Of a stretch of 64,000 nucleotides of DNA, positions 34,603 to 44,338 are shown in pieces. Position 1 is the first letter of the stretch. Every line of letters begins with the position of its first letter. The DNA comes from DAOMNN01 sp050486545 (GTDB taxonomy: Bacteria; Pseudomonadota; Gammaproteobacteria; Burkholderiales; Rhodocyclaceae): positions 47,346 through 111,345 of the forward strand of contig JBJHDM010000005.1 of the NCBI GenBank assembly GCA_050486545.1, in the 5' to 3' direction. Under the pieces are notes generated by a model. The model worked only from the letters and a program-made list of their open reading frames with translations, had not been told where the DNA came from and did no database searches. Position numbers and translations under genes: made by a program.

Positions 34603-35879
34603 CAGGGTCTTCCCGGACCGGATGCGGGAAGCGCGGGTTCCGGCGCCTCGCGGACCATATCGCCGGGTCCGTCAAGCAGACGTTCGAGGCGTTCCAGGTG
34701 GGACTGCCAGCCATAATGCGCCAGCACGCAGGCACGAGCGCATTCCCCGAGCCGTAAGCCGCGATCGGGTCGCGCGAGCAGTTCCAGCAACTGCCCGACG
34801 AAATCAACCGCACTCGCCGCGGCGAGAAAATCCCGTTCCGCCTCCGCTTCGAGCCCGGACATGCAGGTTCTCGACACGACCACGGCCTTGCCCATGGCCA
34901 TCGCTTCGAGCACCTTGTTCTGGATCCCGCGCGCAAGGCGCAACGGCGCCACGACGGCATCCGCATGCGCCAGCCAGGGGCGGATATCCGGAACCTTTCC
35001 GGTGACCACGACGCCGGGACCGGACAGGGCCTGAACGGCCGGCGCCGGCTTCATGCCCACGATGTAGAAGCGAACGTCCGGGTGGACGGCGCGGACACCG
35101 GGCAGGATGTCCTGCACGAACCAGGAGACCGCATCGATGTTCGGCCAGTAATCCATCGCCCCCGTGAACAACACGACCGGGCCTCCGGGTGGGTAGGGAT
35201 CGGCCAGCGCATGATCCGGCGAGAAGTACTCGGCATCGACCCCGTTCTGCACCGCGTGGATCCGACCGGCGATCTCCGGCGCCTGCTCGCGCAGCAGGTC
35301 CCCCTCCGCCTCGGTCACGAAGGTGCTCGCATCCGCCCGCTCCGCCCAGTCACGTTCGAAGGCGAGCAGCCGCTTCCCCTCGCGCCGATACAGCCACGAC
35401 AAGGGCCAGCCGTGCTCGGACGCGTACTGGGTCCACTTGGCGGAATCCAGGTCGCAGAAATCGATGATGCGGCTTCGCAGCCCGGGGACGTCGAGGTACT
35501 GCGCCATCGGCCCGGAAAAGGCAATGGCCTGCTCGATGCGCTCGCGTTCGACCGTCTCCGCGATCCAGGCCCGCAACCCGGCGTTACGGTAGTATGGGAC
35601 GCTCAGCGCCTCGCCGGTGAGCAGACCGCGAAGACTGGCCACCCGCGCAACTCCGGGACTCAGCCGGACGGCATGGATGTCGGCGCACCACTCGCGCAGG
35701 CGATCCACGTGCGCCAGGTCCTCCGGCTGGTCGACGAAAGTCCCGAGGAAGACGCGATGGGTGCCGGCGAGATGACGAAGAATGTTGAACGAACGGACCT
35801 TATCGCCCTTATTCGGCGGATAGGGGATGCGATGCACGAGATACAGCAGCGGAGCAAGCGGCTTTCGACGGATGCGCAT
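34602..35879 (-). CDS. XrtA/PEP-CTERM-system glycosyltransferase (TIGR03087 type)
   Basis: A 425-residue GT-B transferase with the features of the exosortase-system family known as TIGR03087. It opens LLYLVHRIPYPPNKGDKVRS, followed by RVFLGTFVDQPED, DFCDLDSAKWTQYA and the donor-domain segments LFTGAMDYWPNIDAV and VVAPLRLARGIQNKVLEAMAMGKAVV (cores). It likely adds one sugar of the XrtA-linked exopolysaccharide. It is the first gene of a minus-strand unit whose next gene shares one base with this stop. Upstream (35880-36075) is the divergent gap to the sulfotransferase. Confidence 0.88.
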   Translation of the reverse strand: MRIRRKPLAPLLYLVHRIPYPPNKGDKVRSFNILRHLAGTHRVFLGTFVDQPEDLAHVDRLREWCADIHAVRLSPGVARVASLRGLLTGEALSVPYYRNAGLRAWIAETVERERIEQAIAFSGPMAQYLDVPGLRSRIIDFCDLDSAKWTQYASEHGWPLSWLYRREGKRLLAFERDWAERADASTFVTEAEGDLLREQAPEIAGRIHAVQNGVDAEYFSPDHALADPYPPGGPVVLFTGAMDYWPNIDAVSWFVQDILPGVRAVHPDVRFYIVGMKPAPAVQALSGPGVVVTGKVPDIRPWLAHADAVVAPLRLARGIQNKVLEAMAMGKAVVVSRTCMSGLEAEAERDFLAAASAVDFVGQLLELLARPDRGLRLGECARACVLAHYGWQSHLERLERLLDGPGDMVREAPEPALPASGPGRP

Positions 35880-36075
35880 GGGATGCTATTGTAGGCTGCA
35901 TCGGGTTTGCATTCGGGAAATTTGAGACGATTCCCGGTCACGATGAACACCGCACTCGCGGCCCGGACCGCACAGCGCCCGTGCCTTGATCGTCCCGCGG
36001 AACCATGGTCGCCGGAAACGAGAACGATGGCCGGTTCGAACTCCGTCGCCATTCCAGACCGAGAGCGTACGACAA

Positions 36076-37032
36076 ATGATACTGATCCTGGGATCGGGCC
36101 GGTCGGGCACCACCTTCCTGGCCAAGCTTTTCGACAGCCACCCGAACGTCCTGTATCGCCACGAACCGGATTCGATCCTTGTCGACAGTACCATCCCGTT
36201 CCAGCCCAAGGGCGATGAACTGGGCCGATTTCTTCCGGCGGCATCGCGATACCTCCAGAGGCTCGCGACGGTTCGCTCACCCAAGGTAGCCGTCCATGTC
36301 CCGCTCTTTCCGAAGCGGTTTCGAAGCACGGGCGGACAGAAGTTGCATGACGTGCTCTCGCTCTGCGCCAAAGCACTCGCCAGGGCGCCGGGAATGGAGC
36401 GCCGTCTACGCGTTCCGGACCTGGTGCGGGAAACGCAGGAGGCGCCGCGCTACGTCATCAAGTCGGTCAACTCCCTCAATCGTGCCCGACTGTTCTCCGA
36501 TGCGCGCGAGACGCTTCGCATCGTTCACATCGTGCGCCACCCGTGCGGAGTGGTGGCTTCCCAGATCCGCGGGGCCCGCCTGCGGCTGATGAATCCCACT
36601 GTATTCTTCGACTCCCTCTTCCGAATGGAGAATACCGCACGGTACGGACTGACGCGGGACGACATGGAACGCCGGAGCTTCGAAGAGCAAACCGCATTCC
36701 AGTGGATGATCACCAATGACCACGTCTTCGGCGAAATGGCCGACCACCCTCGTTACCGCATGGTGCGATACGAGGATCTGTGCCTCGATACGGCACGGGT
36801 CACGGCCGAGTTGTTCGAGTTCTGCGGGCTGGAGAAGAACGCGCAGACCGATGCGTTCGTCAGCCAGCTCGAGGAACAGGCACAGGGCGACGCCTCGTAT
36901 TTTTCGGTGATGCGCTCACCGAAGAAGGCCGTGTACAAATGGAAGGAAGAACTCGAGCCGGATCAGATCGAACGCGTCATCGCGATCACGTCGCGGTCGC
37001 GCCTGGGAACGCACTATACGACGAGTTCGTGA
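36076..37032 (+). CDS. Sulfotransferase (PAPS-dependent)
   Basis: A 318-residue sulfotransferase. The 5'-phosphosulfate-binding loop is GSGRSGTT at residues 6-13 and the 3'-phosphate-binding segment is IVRHPCGVVASQ around residues 152-163, the normal order for the family. It moves sulfate from PAPS to a hydroxyl or amino group, here most likely a sugar of the exopolysaccharide. The ATG at 36076 is preferred because it places the binding loop at the usual N-terminal position; the frame is open to 35986. It is the only plus-strand gene inside the XrtA core and converges on an APS kinase gene that would supply PAPS. Confidence 0.85.
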   Translation: MILILGSGRSGTTFLAKLFDSHPNVLYRHEPDSILVDSTIPFQPKGDELGRFLPAASRYLQRLATVRSPKVAVHVPLFPKRFRSTGGQKLHDVLSLCAKALARAPGMERRLRVPDLVRETQEAPRYVIKSVNSLNRARLFSDARETLRIVHIVRHPCGVVASQIRGARLRLMNPTVFFDSLFRMENTARYGLTRDDMERRSFEEQTAFQWMITNDHVFGEMADHPRYRMVRYEDLCLDTARVTAELFEFCGLEKNAQTDAFVSQLEEQAQGDASYFSVMRSPKKAVYKWKEELEPDQIERVIAITSRSRLGTHYTTSS

Positions 37033-37092
37033 ACTTCCTCGTAGCCCGCCGGAGCGCGACCACGCCTGCGGACGGTGGGACCCTGTCCGGTT

Positions 37093-38334
37093 CTACCGAT
37101 TCAGCAGCCCCCTGCCGTCCAGTTCGCCGACCACCCGAATCGCCGCCGCTTCCGGATCGAGCGCAGTCGTGTCGATCCGGATCTCCGGGTTCTCCGGCGC
37201 CTCGTAGGGCGAATCGATGCCGGTGAAGTTCTTCAGTTCGCCCCGCCTCGCCTTCTTGTACAACCCTTTCTCGTCACGCTGCTCGGCGACTGCCAACGGC
37301 GTGTCGACATGCACTTCGATGAATTCCCCGCTCCCCATCAGCCCGCGGGCCATGCGGCGCTCGGAGCGGAACGGCGAGATGAACGCGGTGATGACGATCA
37401 GTCCGGCGTCGGCCATCAGCTTCGCAACTTCGGCCACCCGCCGGATGTTCTCCACGCGATCGGCCTCGGTGAACCCCAGGTCCTTGTTCAGCCCGTGCCG
37501 CACGTTGTCGCCGTCGAGCAGATAGGTGTGCTTGCCCATGGCCAGCAGGCGTTTTTCGACATGGTTGGCAATCGTCGACTTGCCGGCGCCGGACAGCCCG
37601 GTAAACCAGAGTACGCACGGGCGCTGAAGCTTGATGCCGGCACGCGCCGTCTTGTCCACATCCAGATGCTGCAGGTGGATGTTGTCGGCGCGGCGCAACG
37701 CGAAGTGCAGCGCTCCGCTGCCGAGTCGCTCGCCTGTGAGCCGGTCCGCAATGACGAAACCGCCGGTATGGCGATTCTCGTGGTGGGGGTCGAACGCGAC
37801 TTGCCGGTCCACGCCGAGGTTGCACACCCCGGTCATGCCACGCTCGAGCGTCTTCGCCGCGATGTGCTCGCCGGAACCCGGCTGCAAGCGGTACTTGATG
37901 CTCGTCACGGTGACCGTGGCGGACTGGAGGCCGACCGTCAGCGCGTATTCGCGCCCGGCCAGCAACGGCTCGTCGTGCATCCACTGCACGGTGGCCTCGA
38001 ACTGGTCTGCCGCCCCGGCAGGGGCCTCCGCCGCCGACACCAGTTCGCCCGGCGCGATGCCGGGCCCCGGGTCGAGGATCAGCCGGACCGCCTGCCCCGC
38101 CCACGCCTCTGGAACCGGTCCGTCGCGCAGGGCGATTCGCGTGACGACGCCTTGCTTCCCGGACGGCTGGACGCGAACCCGATCGCCGATTCGCACCTGC
38201 CCTCCGACAATGGTCCCCGACAACGCCCGCTCCGCCGTGACTTCCGTTTCGAAGCTCTCGACCGGCATCCGGAAAGGCGCCTGTTCGTGCGACGCATCGT
38301 GCTCGTTCAGGGTGTCCGTCGTGCCGTCCGTCAT
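37093..38334 (-). CDS. cysC: APS kinase fused to CysN barrel domains, GTPase domain absent
   Basis: A 413-residue protein. Residues 240-413 form a full adenylylsulfate kinase: Walker A GLSGAGKST (246-254), DGDNVRHGLN, and FISPFRSER with Ser320. Residues 20-230 match the second and third beta-barrel domains of CysN, starting at APFRMPVE and including VRIGDRVRVQPSG, VQWMHDEPLLAGREY and HTGGFVIADRL. The CysN GTPase domain that should precede them (about 220 residues) is missing, and the gene begins with its own ATG behind GGAAG. It therefore should make PAPS from APS but not APS itself. No cysD is nearby. It lies opposite the sulfotransferase, its likely partner. Confidence 0.88.
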   Translation of the reverse strand: MTDGTTDTLNEHDASHEQAPFRMPVESFETEVTAERALSGTIVGGQVRIGDRVRVQPSGKQGVVTRIALRDGPVPEAWAGQAVRLILDPGPGIAPGELVSAAEAPAGAADQFEATVQWMHDEPLLAGREYALTVGLQSATVTVTSIKYRLQPGSGEHIAAKTLERGMTGVCNLGVDRQVAFDPHHENRHTGGFVIADRLTGERLGSGALHFALRRADNIHLQHLDVDKTARAGIKLQRPCVLWFTGLSGAGKSTIANHVEKRLLAMGKHTYLLDGDNVRHGLNKDLGFTEADRVENIRRVAEVAKLMADAGLIVITAFISPFRSERRMARGLMGSGEFIEVHVDTPLAVAEQRDEKGLYKKARRGELKNFTGIDSPYEAPENPEIRIDTTALDPEAAAIRVVGELDGRGLLNR

Positions 38335-38359
38335 GCGTTCTTCCAGCCTGTGGTTTCGT

Positions 38360-39622
38360 TCATCGGATTTGCCCGTCGACGGTCTCGCGCCCGCGGTCGG
38401 TCGCGGTGCGCTCGCAACGGCCCGAGCCCGGCTCTGCCAAGGCCCGATACGGGGCCTCGTAGCATGACACGCTGTTGCGCCAGTTGCGAACCTCCTCGAC
38501 GAACCGGCGCCCCGCCTGGCGCATCTCGGGCCACCGGTCGCGTGTCGCGAGCATGCGGTCAACGGCTTCGACGAGTCCCTCTGCGCTCCCCGCCGCAAAG
38601 AGGCGCCCCGTTTCTCCATCGCGAATCAGTTCCTTGTGTCCGCCTACGTCCGAGGCGACGAAGACCCGACCCTGTGCCATCGCTTCCAGCGGCTTGAGCG
38701 GGGTCACCAGTTCGGTCAGCCGCATCGAATGTCGGGGGTAAACGAGCAGGTCGATCAGATCGTAGTAACGCCCGACTTCGGCATGCGGGACGCGTCCGGT
38801 GAACACCACCCGCTCTGCAATGCCGAGCTCGCGTGCGCGTGCCTTGAGCCTGGCATCCTGCGGCCCGCCACCCACGAGCAGGATCCGCAGCCCGGGCCGG
38901 CGCGCTAGGAGTGCGGGAAAGGCGTCGAGGAGCAGGTCGAGCCCTTCGTAGGCGTAGAACGATCCGACGAAACCGAGCACGGTCGCGTCACCGAGCCCCA
39001 GTTCGGCACGCAGCGCAGGGTCGCCCTCCGTCGAAAGCTGGAAACCCTCGACATCGACCGCGTTGGGGATCACCGTCACCCGCTCGCCCGGGATTCCGCG
39101 CCCGACGATGTCGCGACGCAGCCCTTCGCAGATCGTGAAGATGTGATCGGCACGTCGCAATGCCCAGGTTTCAAGCGCCCGGGTCAGGCGGTAGCGTGCG
39201 CTGCCCTCGCGGGTCGTACCATGGTCGACCGCCGCATCCTCCCAGAAGGCGCGCACCTCATAGACCACCGGGATACCCAGCCGACGTCCGACCCGCAGGG
39301 CCGGAATCGCGTTGAGCACCGGAGAATGCGCATGGAGAAGATCCGGGCGCAGGCGCGCCGCGAGTGCCTCCAGCCGGCGCTCGGTTGCCCGCATGAGCCG
39401 CAATTCCCCCATCACGGGCCAGGGGCCGGCATCGAACGGCGTGCGGTGGAATTCGAGTCCCTCCACCCACTCTTCGAGCACGCCGACCGGCCCCTGCTTG
39501 GGCGAAGTCAGCTGAGCGGTTTCCCAGCCCCGGGCACGCTGCTCGCGCAGGATGGCAGCCGTACGGAACGTGTACCCGCTGTGCAGTGGAATCGAGTGAT
39601 CGAGGATATGAAGGATACGCAT
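38360..39622 (-). CDS. XrtA/PEP-CTERM-system glycosyltransferase (TIGR04063 type)
   Basis: A 420-residue GT4 enzyme matching the exosortase-system family TIGR04063. It begins MRILHILDHSIPLHSGYTFR, then SPVLNAIPALRVGRR, YEVRAFWEDAAVDHGT and VIPNAVDVEGF. The donor domain has LGFVGSFYAYEGLDLLL and the acidic region ELVTPLKPLEAMAQGRVFVASDVGG (cited by PLKPLEAMAQG). All expected elements are intact. It follows the amidotransferase gene by six bases and precedes the APS kinase gene by 25. It should add a sugar during assembly of the repeat unit on the lipid carrier. Confidence 0.9.
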   Translation of the reverse strand: MRILHILDHSIPLHSGYTFRTAAILREQRARGWETAQLTSPKQGPVGVLEEWVEGLEFHRTPFDAGPWPVMGELRLMRATERRLEALAARLRPDLLHAHSPVLNAIPALRVGRRLGIPVVYEVRAFWEDAAVDHGTTREGSARYRLTRALETWALRRADHIFTICEGLRRDIVGRGIPGERVTVIPNAVDVEGFQLSTEGDPALRAELGLGDATVLGFVGSFYAYEGLDLLLDAFPALLARRPGLRILLVGGGPQDARLKARARELGIAERVVFTGRVPHAEVGRYYDLIDLLVYPRHSMRLTELVTPLKPLEAMAQGRVFVASDVGGHKELIRDGETGRLFAAGSAEGLVEAVDRMLATRDRWPEMRQAGRRFVEEVRNWRNSVSCYEAPYRALAEPGSGRCERTATDRGRETVDGQIR

Positions 39623-39628
39623 CGGAGA

Positions 39629-41563
39629 TCAGGCGGGCAGGCGCTCGGCCTCGGGCATCGCGGGGCGATGCTCCGACTGGCCGTTGCGCAGGAAGGCTTC
39701 GAACATCAGCATCGTCCACAACGGCGCGCTGTAATCGCGCACGCCCGACTGGTGTGCGCTGACGAGATGCTCGAGATAGCGCTGGTCGAACATTCCGGTG
39801 GCGGCGAGCGTCTCGCCCAGGACCGCGTCGCGTACGCGCTGGCGCAGCGGCCCGCGGAACCAGCGGGCAAGCGGTACCGCGAACCCCATCTTGGGCCGAT
39901 AGAGCACGTCGCCCGGAAGGAAGGGCTCCATCGCATGCTTGAACAGGAACTTGCCCTCCCCGGCCCGGATCTTCAGGTTGGACGGCAAGGTGGCCAGCCA
40001 TTCAACCAGCGGGTGGTCCATGAGCGGTTCGCGCACTTCGAGCGAATGCGCCATGCTGGCGCGATCGACCTTGGTGTTGATGTCTCCGATCAGGTAGGTC
40101 TTGAGGTCGAGATACTGGATGAGCGCGAGCGGGTCGTCGGTGCCGGCTTGGCCGGCATGTTCGCGAAAGACCTCGGCAGCCTGGTAGCCCGCAAGTTCGG
40201 CCTTGAGCCGCGGGGAATACAGACGCTGGCGCATGTCGTCGCGCAGGATCGAGACCGAGTGGAAATAAGCATCCACGGAGTCGCGCTGGAGCGCCTGGAA
40301 CGTGGCCTTGGCGCGGAACATCCGTGGTGCCCAGTCCGCCTTGGGATAGATCCGCCCCAGCAGCCCGAACACCGGGCGCCGCAGACCGAGCGGCAGGTGC
40401 GAACGAAGCCGCTCCTCGTGCAGGTGCATGCGATAGCGCCGATACCCTCCGAAGCTCTCATCGCCGCCGTCGCCCGAAAGCGCCACCGTGACATGCTTGC
40501 GCGCGAGCTGGCAGACGCGCCAGGTCGGGATCGCCGAGCTGTCGGCATACGGTTCGTCATAGAGGGCCGCAAGGGTATCGACGAGATCGAAGTCGTCCGA
40601 TGCGACGGTTTCGGCACGGTGATTGGTGCGATAACGCCGGGCGACCCGGTCGGCGAACTCGGATTCGTTGAACGCGGGATCGTCGAAACCGATCGAGCAG
40701 GTGTTGACCGGCTCGTCCGAGAGGCCGGCCATGATCGCGACCACGGCGCTGGAATCCACCCCACCCGAAAGGAAGGCCCCCAGGGGTACTTCGGAGACCA
40801 TGCGCAACCGGATCGATTCGCGCAGGCGCTCGGTCAGCTCGGCGGTGGCGTCGGCCAGGCCGATCGGGTTGTCGAGGGTAAAGCGAACGTCCCAGTAGCG
40901 ACGGGGCTCCGACAACCCCTGGCCGCGTCGCACGGTCAGGATCTCGCCCGGCCCGAGCTTGCGGGCGCCCTGGAAGATCGTCCGCGGTTCGGCGACGTAG
41001 CCGAGCGCAAAATACTCTTCGACCGCACACGGATCGATACGCCGGTCCAAGCCCGGCAACTGCATCAGCACCTTGAGTTCGGAACCGAATGCGATGCAGC
41101 CATCGTTCAGGACCGCGTAATACAGCGGCTTGACGCCGAGGCGATCACGGGCCAGGAACAGCGTCTCGCGATTGCGATCGTGCAGTGCGAAGGCGAACAT
41201 GCCGCGAAACCGTTGCACGCAGGCCTCGCCCCAGGCCTCCCAGGCATGCACGATGACCTCGGTGTCGCTGCGAGTATGGAAGACGTGACCGAGCGCCTCG
41301 AGTTCGGGTACGAGTTCGCGGTAGTTGTAGATCTCGCCGTTGAAGACGACTGCCACCGAGCCGTCCTCGTTGAACAGCGGTTGCTGCCCGGTCGACAGAT
41401 CGATGATGGAGAGCCGGCGGTGCGCCAGCGCGACTCCGGGCTCGAAATGCATGCCACCCTCGTCCGGACCACGGTGGACCTGCACGGCATTCATCGCCTC
41501 GACCAGCTTGCGGTCGAAGTCGCGTCGGCCGCGCGTGTCGAAAAGTCCGGCAACTCCACACAT
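39629..41563 (-). CDS. XrtA/PEP-CTERM-system amidotransferase (asparagine synthetase type)
   Basis: A 644-residue class II amidotransferase of the exosortase A-system group. The start at 41563 is fixed by MCGVAGLF, which supplies the glutaminase Cys2; RRLSIIDLSTGQQP and VFNGEIYNYRE complete the glutaminase site. The synthetase domain has the P-loop FLSGGVDSSAVVA near residue 261 and ALSGDGGDESFGGYRRY. It should amidate a carboxylate, for example a uronic acid, using glutamine. Related asparagine synthetase genes have been linked to floc formation in Zoogloea. It is 74 bases from the upstream glycosyltransferase. A paralogue without Cys2 is at 12168. Confidence 0.92.
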   Translation of the reverse strand: MCGVAGLFDTRGRRDFDRKLVEAMNAVQVHRGPDEGGMHFEPGVALAHRRLSIIDLSTGQQPLFNEDGSVAVVFNGEIYNYRELVPELEALGHVFHTRSDTEVIVHAWEAWGEACVQRFRGMFAFALHDRNRETLFLARDRLGVKPLYYAVLNDGCIAFGSELKVLMQLPGLDRRIDPCAVEEYFALGYVAEPRTIFQGARKLGPGEILTVRRGQGLSEPRRYWDVRFTLDNPIGLADATAELTERLRESIRLRMVSEVPLGAFLSGGVDSSAVVAIMAGLSDEPVNTCSIGFDDPAFNESEFADRVARRYRTNHRAETVASDDFDLVDTLAALYDEPYADSSAIPTWRVCQLARKHVTVALSGDGGDESFGGYRRYRMHLHEERLRSHLPLGLRRPVFGLLGRIYPKADWAPRMFRAKATFQALQRDSVDAYFHSVSILRDDMRQRLYSPRLKAELAGYQAAEVFREHAGQAGTDDPLALIQYLDLKTYLIGDINTKVDRASMAHSLEVREPLMDHPLVEWLATLPSNLKIRAGEGKFLFKHAMEPFLPGDVLYRPKMGFAVPLARWFRGPLRQRVRDAVLGETLAATGMFDQRYLEHLVSAHQSGVRDYSAPLWTMLMFEAFLRNGQSEHRPAMPEAERLPA

Positions 41564-41637
41564 CCCGGGTTTCCCTCGTTCGAGTACGTGTTTGCGTCCG
41601 GGCATGCGCCGCGTACAACGCGCCAAACCCGGTCGGG

Positions 41638-42819
41638 CTAGTCGAGAGCAGGCTCCATCTTGCGCTTGAAGCCGGCTGCCGACATCCCGGATTCGTAGAG
41701 CTCGACGTAGCGCCCCACCATGCCGTCGAGGCTGAACTCATTCTCGACCCGCATACGCCCTGCCCGCCCGTGGGCACGCGCCTGTTCCGGATCACGGACG
41801 TACGCCGCCAGTGCCTCGGCCATTGCCTCCGCGTCACGCGCCGGCACGAGCTGCCCCGTGTGTCCGGGCACGACGAGTTCGCCATTGCCGCCAACGTCGG
41901 TCGCAATCACGGGCAGGCCGCTCGCCATCGCTTCGAGAATGGTATTCGAGATGCCTTCGGCCAGGGAAGGCAGCACGAACACATCCATCGCACGAAGCGT
42001 CTCCGGAACGTCGCTGCGTTCGCCGGTCAGCCATACGCTATCGGCGATGCCGAGGCGTTCGACCTCGGCCTCGAGCAGTGCGCGCAGCGGCCCGTCCCCG
42101 ACGATCATCAGGCGCAGCCTCTCGGCATGCTCGGGCAAGCGTTCGCGCAACAGGGCGAACGCGCGCACGATCAAGGCCTGGTCCTTGATCGCCTGAAGCC
42201 GGCCGACGGTCCCGATCACCCGGTAGCGCGATTCGTTCAGCGGGGAGCCCGAAAGCAATTCCCTTCCGCCGGGCGTGGGGTGAAAACGGTCGGTATCGAC
42301 GCCATTGCAGATCCGGCTGATCCGGTCGCGCGGCACGCCGATCGCCTGTGCGAGATACTCTTCGATGTGTCCCGAAAGCGCGACGTAGCGGCTGACGAAC
42401 GGCCGGTGGGCGCGACGGATGAGCCGATACTTGAGCCGCGTCCCCTGCGGATCCGACACGTCCCAGCCATGTTCGCCATGGATACGCACCGGTACACCGG
42501 CGATGCACGCGGGGACGAGCGCCTCGAGCGCCGCGAGGTTCCGGGTGTGGACGATCGCCGGCTTGAGGTCGCGAAAAAGCCGGTAGAGCGCCGGATACAA
42601 CCGCCATGCATGCCCGGGCGGCTTGTTCAGTTCGATGAAATGCACGTCGTCGTGCGCGACCCGGGCACAGAACTCGGACGCGCAGGACGTGAGGGCGACG
42701 ACCGTATGATGGAACAGCCCCGCAGGCATCCGGTTGATCAGGTTGACGACGCCGTTTTCGAGTCCGCCCGTGTGGAAACCGTAAACGACATGAACGACGT
42801 GCGGTCGCGAATCAATCAC
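41638..42819 (-). CDS. XrtA/PEP-CTERM-system glycosyltransferase (TIGR03088 type)
   Basis: A 393-residue GT4 transferase of the exosortase-system family TIGR03088. It opens VVHVVYGFHTGGLENGVVNL (core GFHTGGLENG), continues with EHGWDVSDPQGTRLKY, ICNGVDTDRFHP, and IGTVGRLQAIKDQALI. The donor domain shows FVLPSLAEGISNTILEAMASGLPVIATDVGG (core EGISNTILEAMASG). Its start lies eight bases inside the end of the exosortase A gene, so it is coupled to it. In most XrtA loci this gene directly follows exosortase A, which supports the assignment. Confidence 0.92.
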   Translation of the reverse strand: MIDSRPHVVHVVYGFHTGGLENGVVNLINRMPAGLFHHTVVALTSCASEFCARVAHDDVHFIELNKPPGHAWRLYPALYRLFRDLKPAIVHTRNLAALEALVPACIAGVPVRIHGEHGWDVSDPQGTRLKYRLIRRAHRPFVSRYVALSGHIEEYLAQAIGVPRDRISRICNGVDTDRFHPTPGGRELLSGSPLNESRYRVIGTVGRLQAIKDQALIVRAFALLRERLPEHAERLRLMIVGDGPLRALLEAEVERLGIADSVWLTGERSDVPETLRAMDVFVLPSLAEGISNTILEAMASGLPVIATDVGGNGELVVPGHTGQLVPARDAEAMAEALAAYVRDPEQARAHGRAGRMRVENEFSLDGMVGRYVELYESGMSAAGFKRKMEPALD

Positions 42820-44329
42820 CGTGCATCGTCCCCACCAGTTCGAGCTGCAAAATCATTCCGTCTCCATGGTCCCTGACAAAGCTCGCGACCCGCGTGCGAG
42901 CGACTTCGGGCGAGTCGTCCAACGGCGTGAAGACCGCGACGAACGCGGCATCGTCGGCTTGCCCGGTCAAGCGATCGAGCGCGAGAAACGCCTTGGTCAT
43001 CGCATCGCTGACGAGGATTCCGCGGCGCGTCCAGTACCAGTGCCAGATCGCGACACGGTTCGCGTCCTTTGCAACGACCGTATGCAGAACCGTCCCGATC
43101 GCGAACCCGTCCCGGCGCGACCGGAGCACGCGCCAGCCGTCTTCTTCCGCACTTCCGACGCGATTCGCCCACGCAACGAGCTCGGCATTCTCGCGTTGGT
43201 CCGCATAATACGCGACATACAACCCGACGACGCTCCCGTCCTCGTTTCGATAGGCCTGAAAACGCTCGGCACGATGCCCGCTGAACTCGGGCCGATAGCC
43301 CAGGATCGAGTCGTCGACGCGTGACCAACCCGTCGCCGCCTCGGGGAGCTCCAGATGGACCGAGTACGGCGCCACCGGGCGCTCGATCTGCTGCAGAACG
43401 AGCGGAAAGAACGCAGTCACCACCGCCAATGGGGCCAGGCGCAACCAGCGCGCGGGAGTCGAATCCGGCAGTCCTTCCGGAGAACGGCTCACAGGAGGGG
43501 CGGACTCCACATCTTCCCGCCAGAACGACCCGACCCAGAACATCAACAGGATCACGACCCCGAAGAACACCCACCCGTAGATCAGGTGATCGACGCCCGC
43601 GGCGACGGTATTGTCGCTGAGATAGCCCAACATGACGATGAGATAGGCGCGCAGCCAGTTCGCCACGATCGGGACGACGATCGCGACCCCGACGAACAGC
43701 AGGCGACGGGTGAGGCTTCGATAGTTCAGATACGCGTACAGCGTACCGACCATGAGCGAGGCGATCAGGTAGCGCAGCCCGCTGCAGGCCTCGACCACCG
43801 ACCAGCGGCCATTCGGAATCACGAAGTAGAGGCCTTCCTGATACACGGGAACACCCGACAGGCGCAGGGCCATGACGGTGAAATCGGCCGTATGGTCCAT
43901 CAGGGTCGGCATCAGGAACTCGCCGATCGGCACGCCGAAGAACAGGAACAGGATCGGAAAGGCGAGCAGACGCGACAGGCGCCAGCCGAGGGCGGCCACG
44001 AAGGCGGTGACGATCATGCCGACCAGGGCGAGAAAGGCGAGCGCATTGACACTGACCAGTTGCCCGAGCAACCAGGCGAACCCGGCCAGTGCGGCCGGCA
44101 CTGCCAGCCAGGCAACCGGTTGCGGCGAAAACGGGGCGATCCACGCACGTTTGCGCCAGATCAGCCAGGTCGAGATCGGCAACACGATGAGACCATGGGC
44201 GAAGGTATCCGAACGCCACCAGATCTGAGCCATTCCGGCGGCGGTCTGCCCATACCAGGCCACCAGCCAAACGAGTACGAGCGACAAGGTCGCAGCCACG
44301 GTGAAGAAGTTGTTCCGAGCCGCAGTCAT
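42812..44329 (-). CDS. xrtA: Exosortase A with fused C-terminal EpsI domain
   Basis: A 505-residue membrane protease/transpeptidase. Residues 1-270 form the multi-helix exosortase domain. The three catalytic elements are EACSGLR with Cys182, ANWLRAY with Arg227, and DHLIYGWV with His248. Residues 300-505 form a periplasmic EpsI-type domain (YSVHLELPEAATGW, GYRPEFSGHRAERF, AIWHWYWTRRGI). It is expected to cleave PEP-CTERM sorting signals and attach the proteins to a glycolipid or release them. No PEP-CTERM substrate is encoded in this window. The gene follows the FemAB-like gene by nine bases and overlaps the next glycosyltransferase by eight. Confidence 0.95.
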   Translation of the reverse strand: MTAARNNFFTVAATLSLVLVWLVAWYGQTAAGMAQIWWRSDTFAHGLIVLPISTWLIWRKRAWIAPFSPQPVAWLAVPAALAGFAWLLGQLVSVNALAFLALVGMIVTAFVAALGWRLSRLLAFPILFLFFGVPIGEFLMPTLMDHTADFTVMALRLSGVPVYQEGLYFVIPNGRWSVVEACSGLRYLIASLMVGTLYAYLNYRSLTRRLLFVGVAIVVPIVANWLRAYLIVMLGYLSDNTVAAGVDHLIYGWVFFGVVILLMFWVGSFWREDVESAPPVSRSPEGLPDSTPARWLRLAPLAVVTAFFPLVLQQIERPVAPYSVHLELPEAATGWSRVDDSILGYRPEFSGHRAERFQAYRNEDGSVVGLYVAYYADQRENAELVAWANRVGSAEEDGWRVLRSRRDGFAIGTVLHTVVAKDANRVAIWHWYWTRRGILVSDAMTKAFLALDRLTGQADDAAFVAVFTPLDDSPEVARTRVASFVRDHGDGMILQLELVGTMHGD

Positions 44330-44338
44330 CGACCGACC

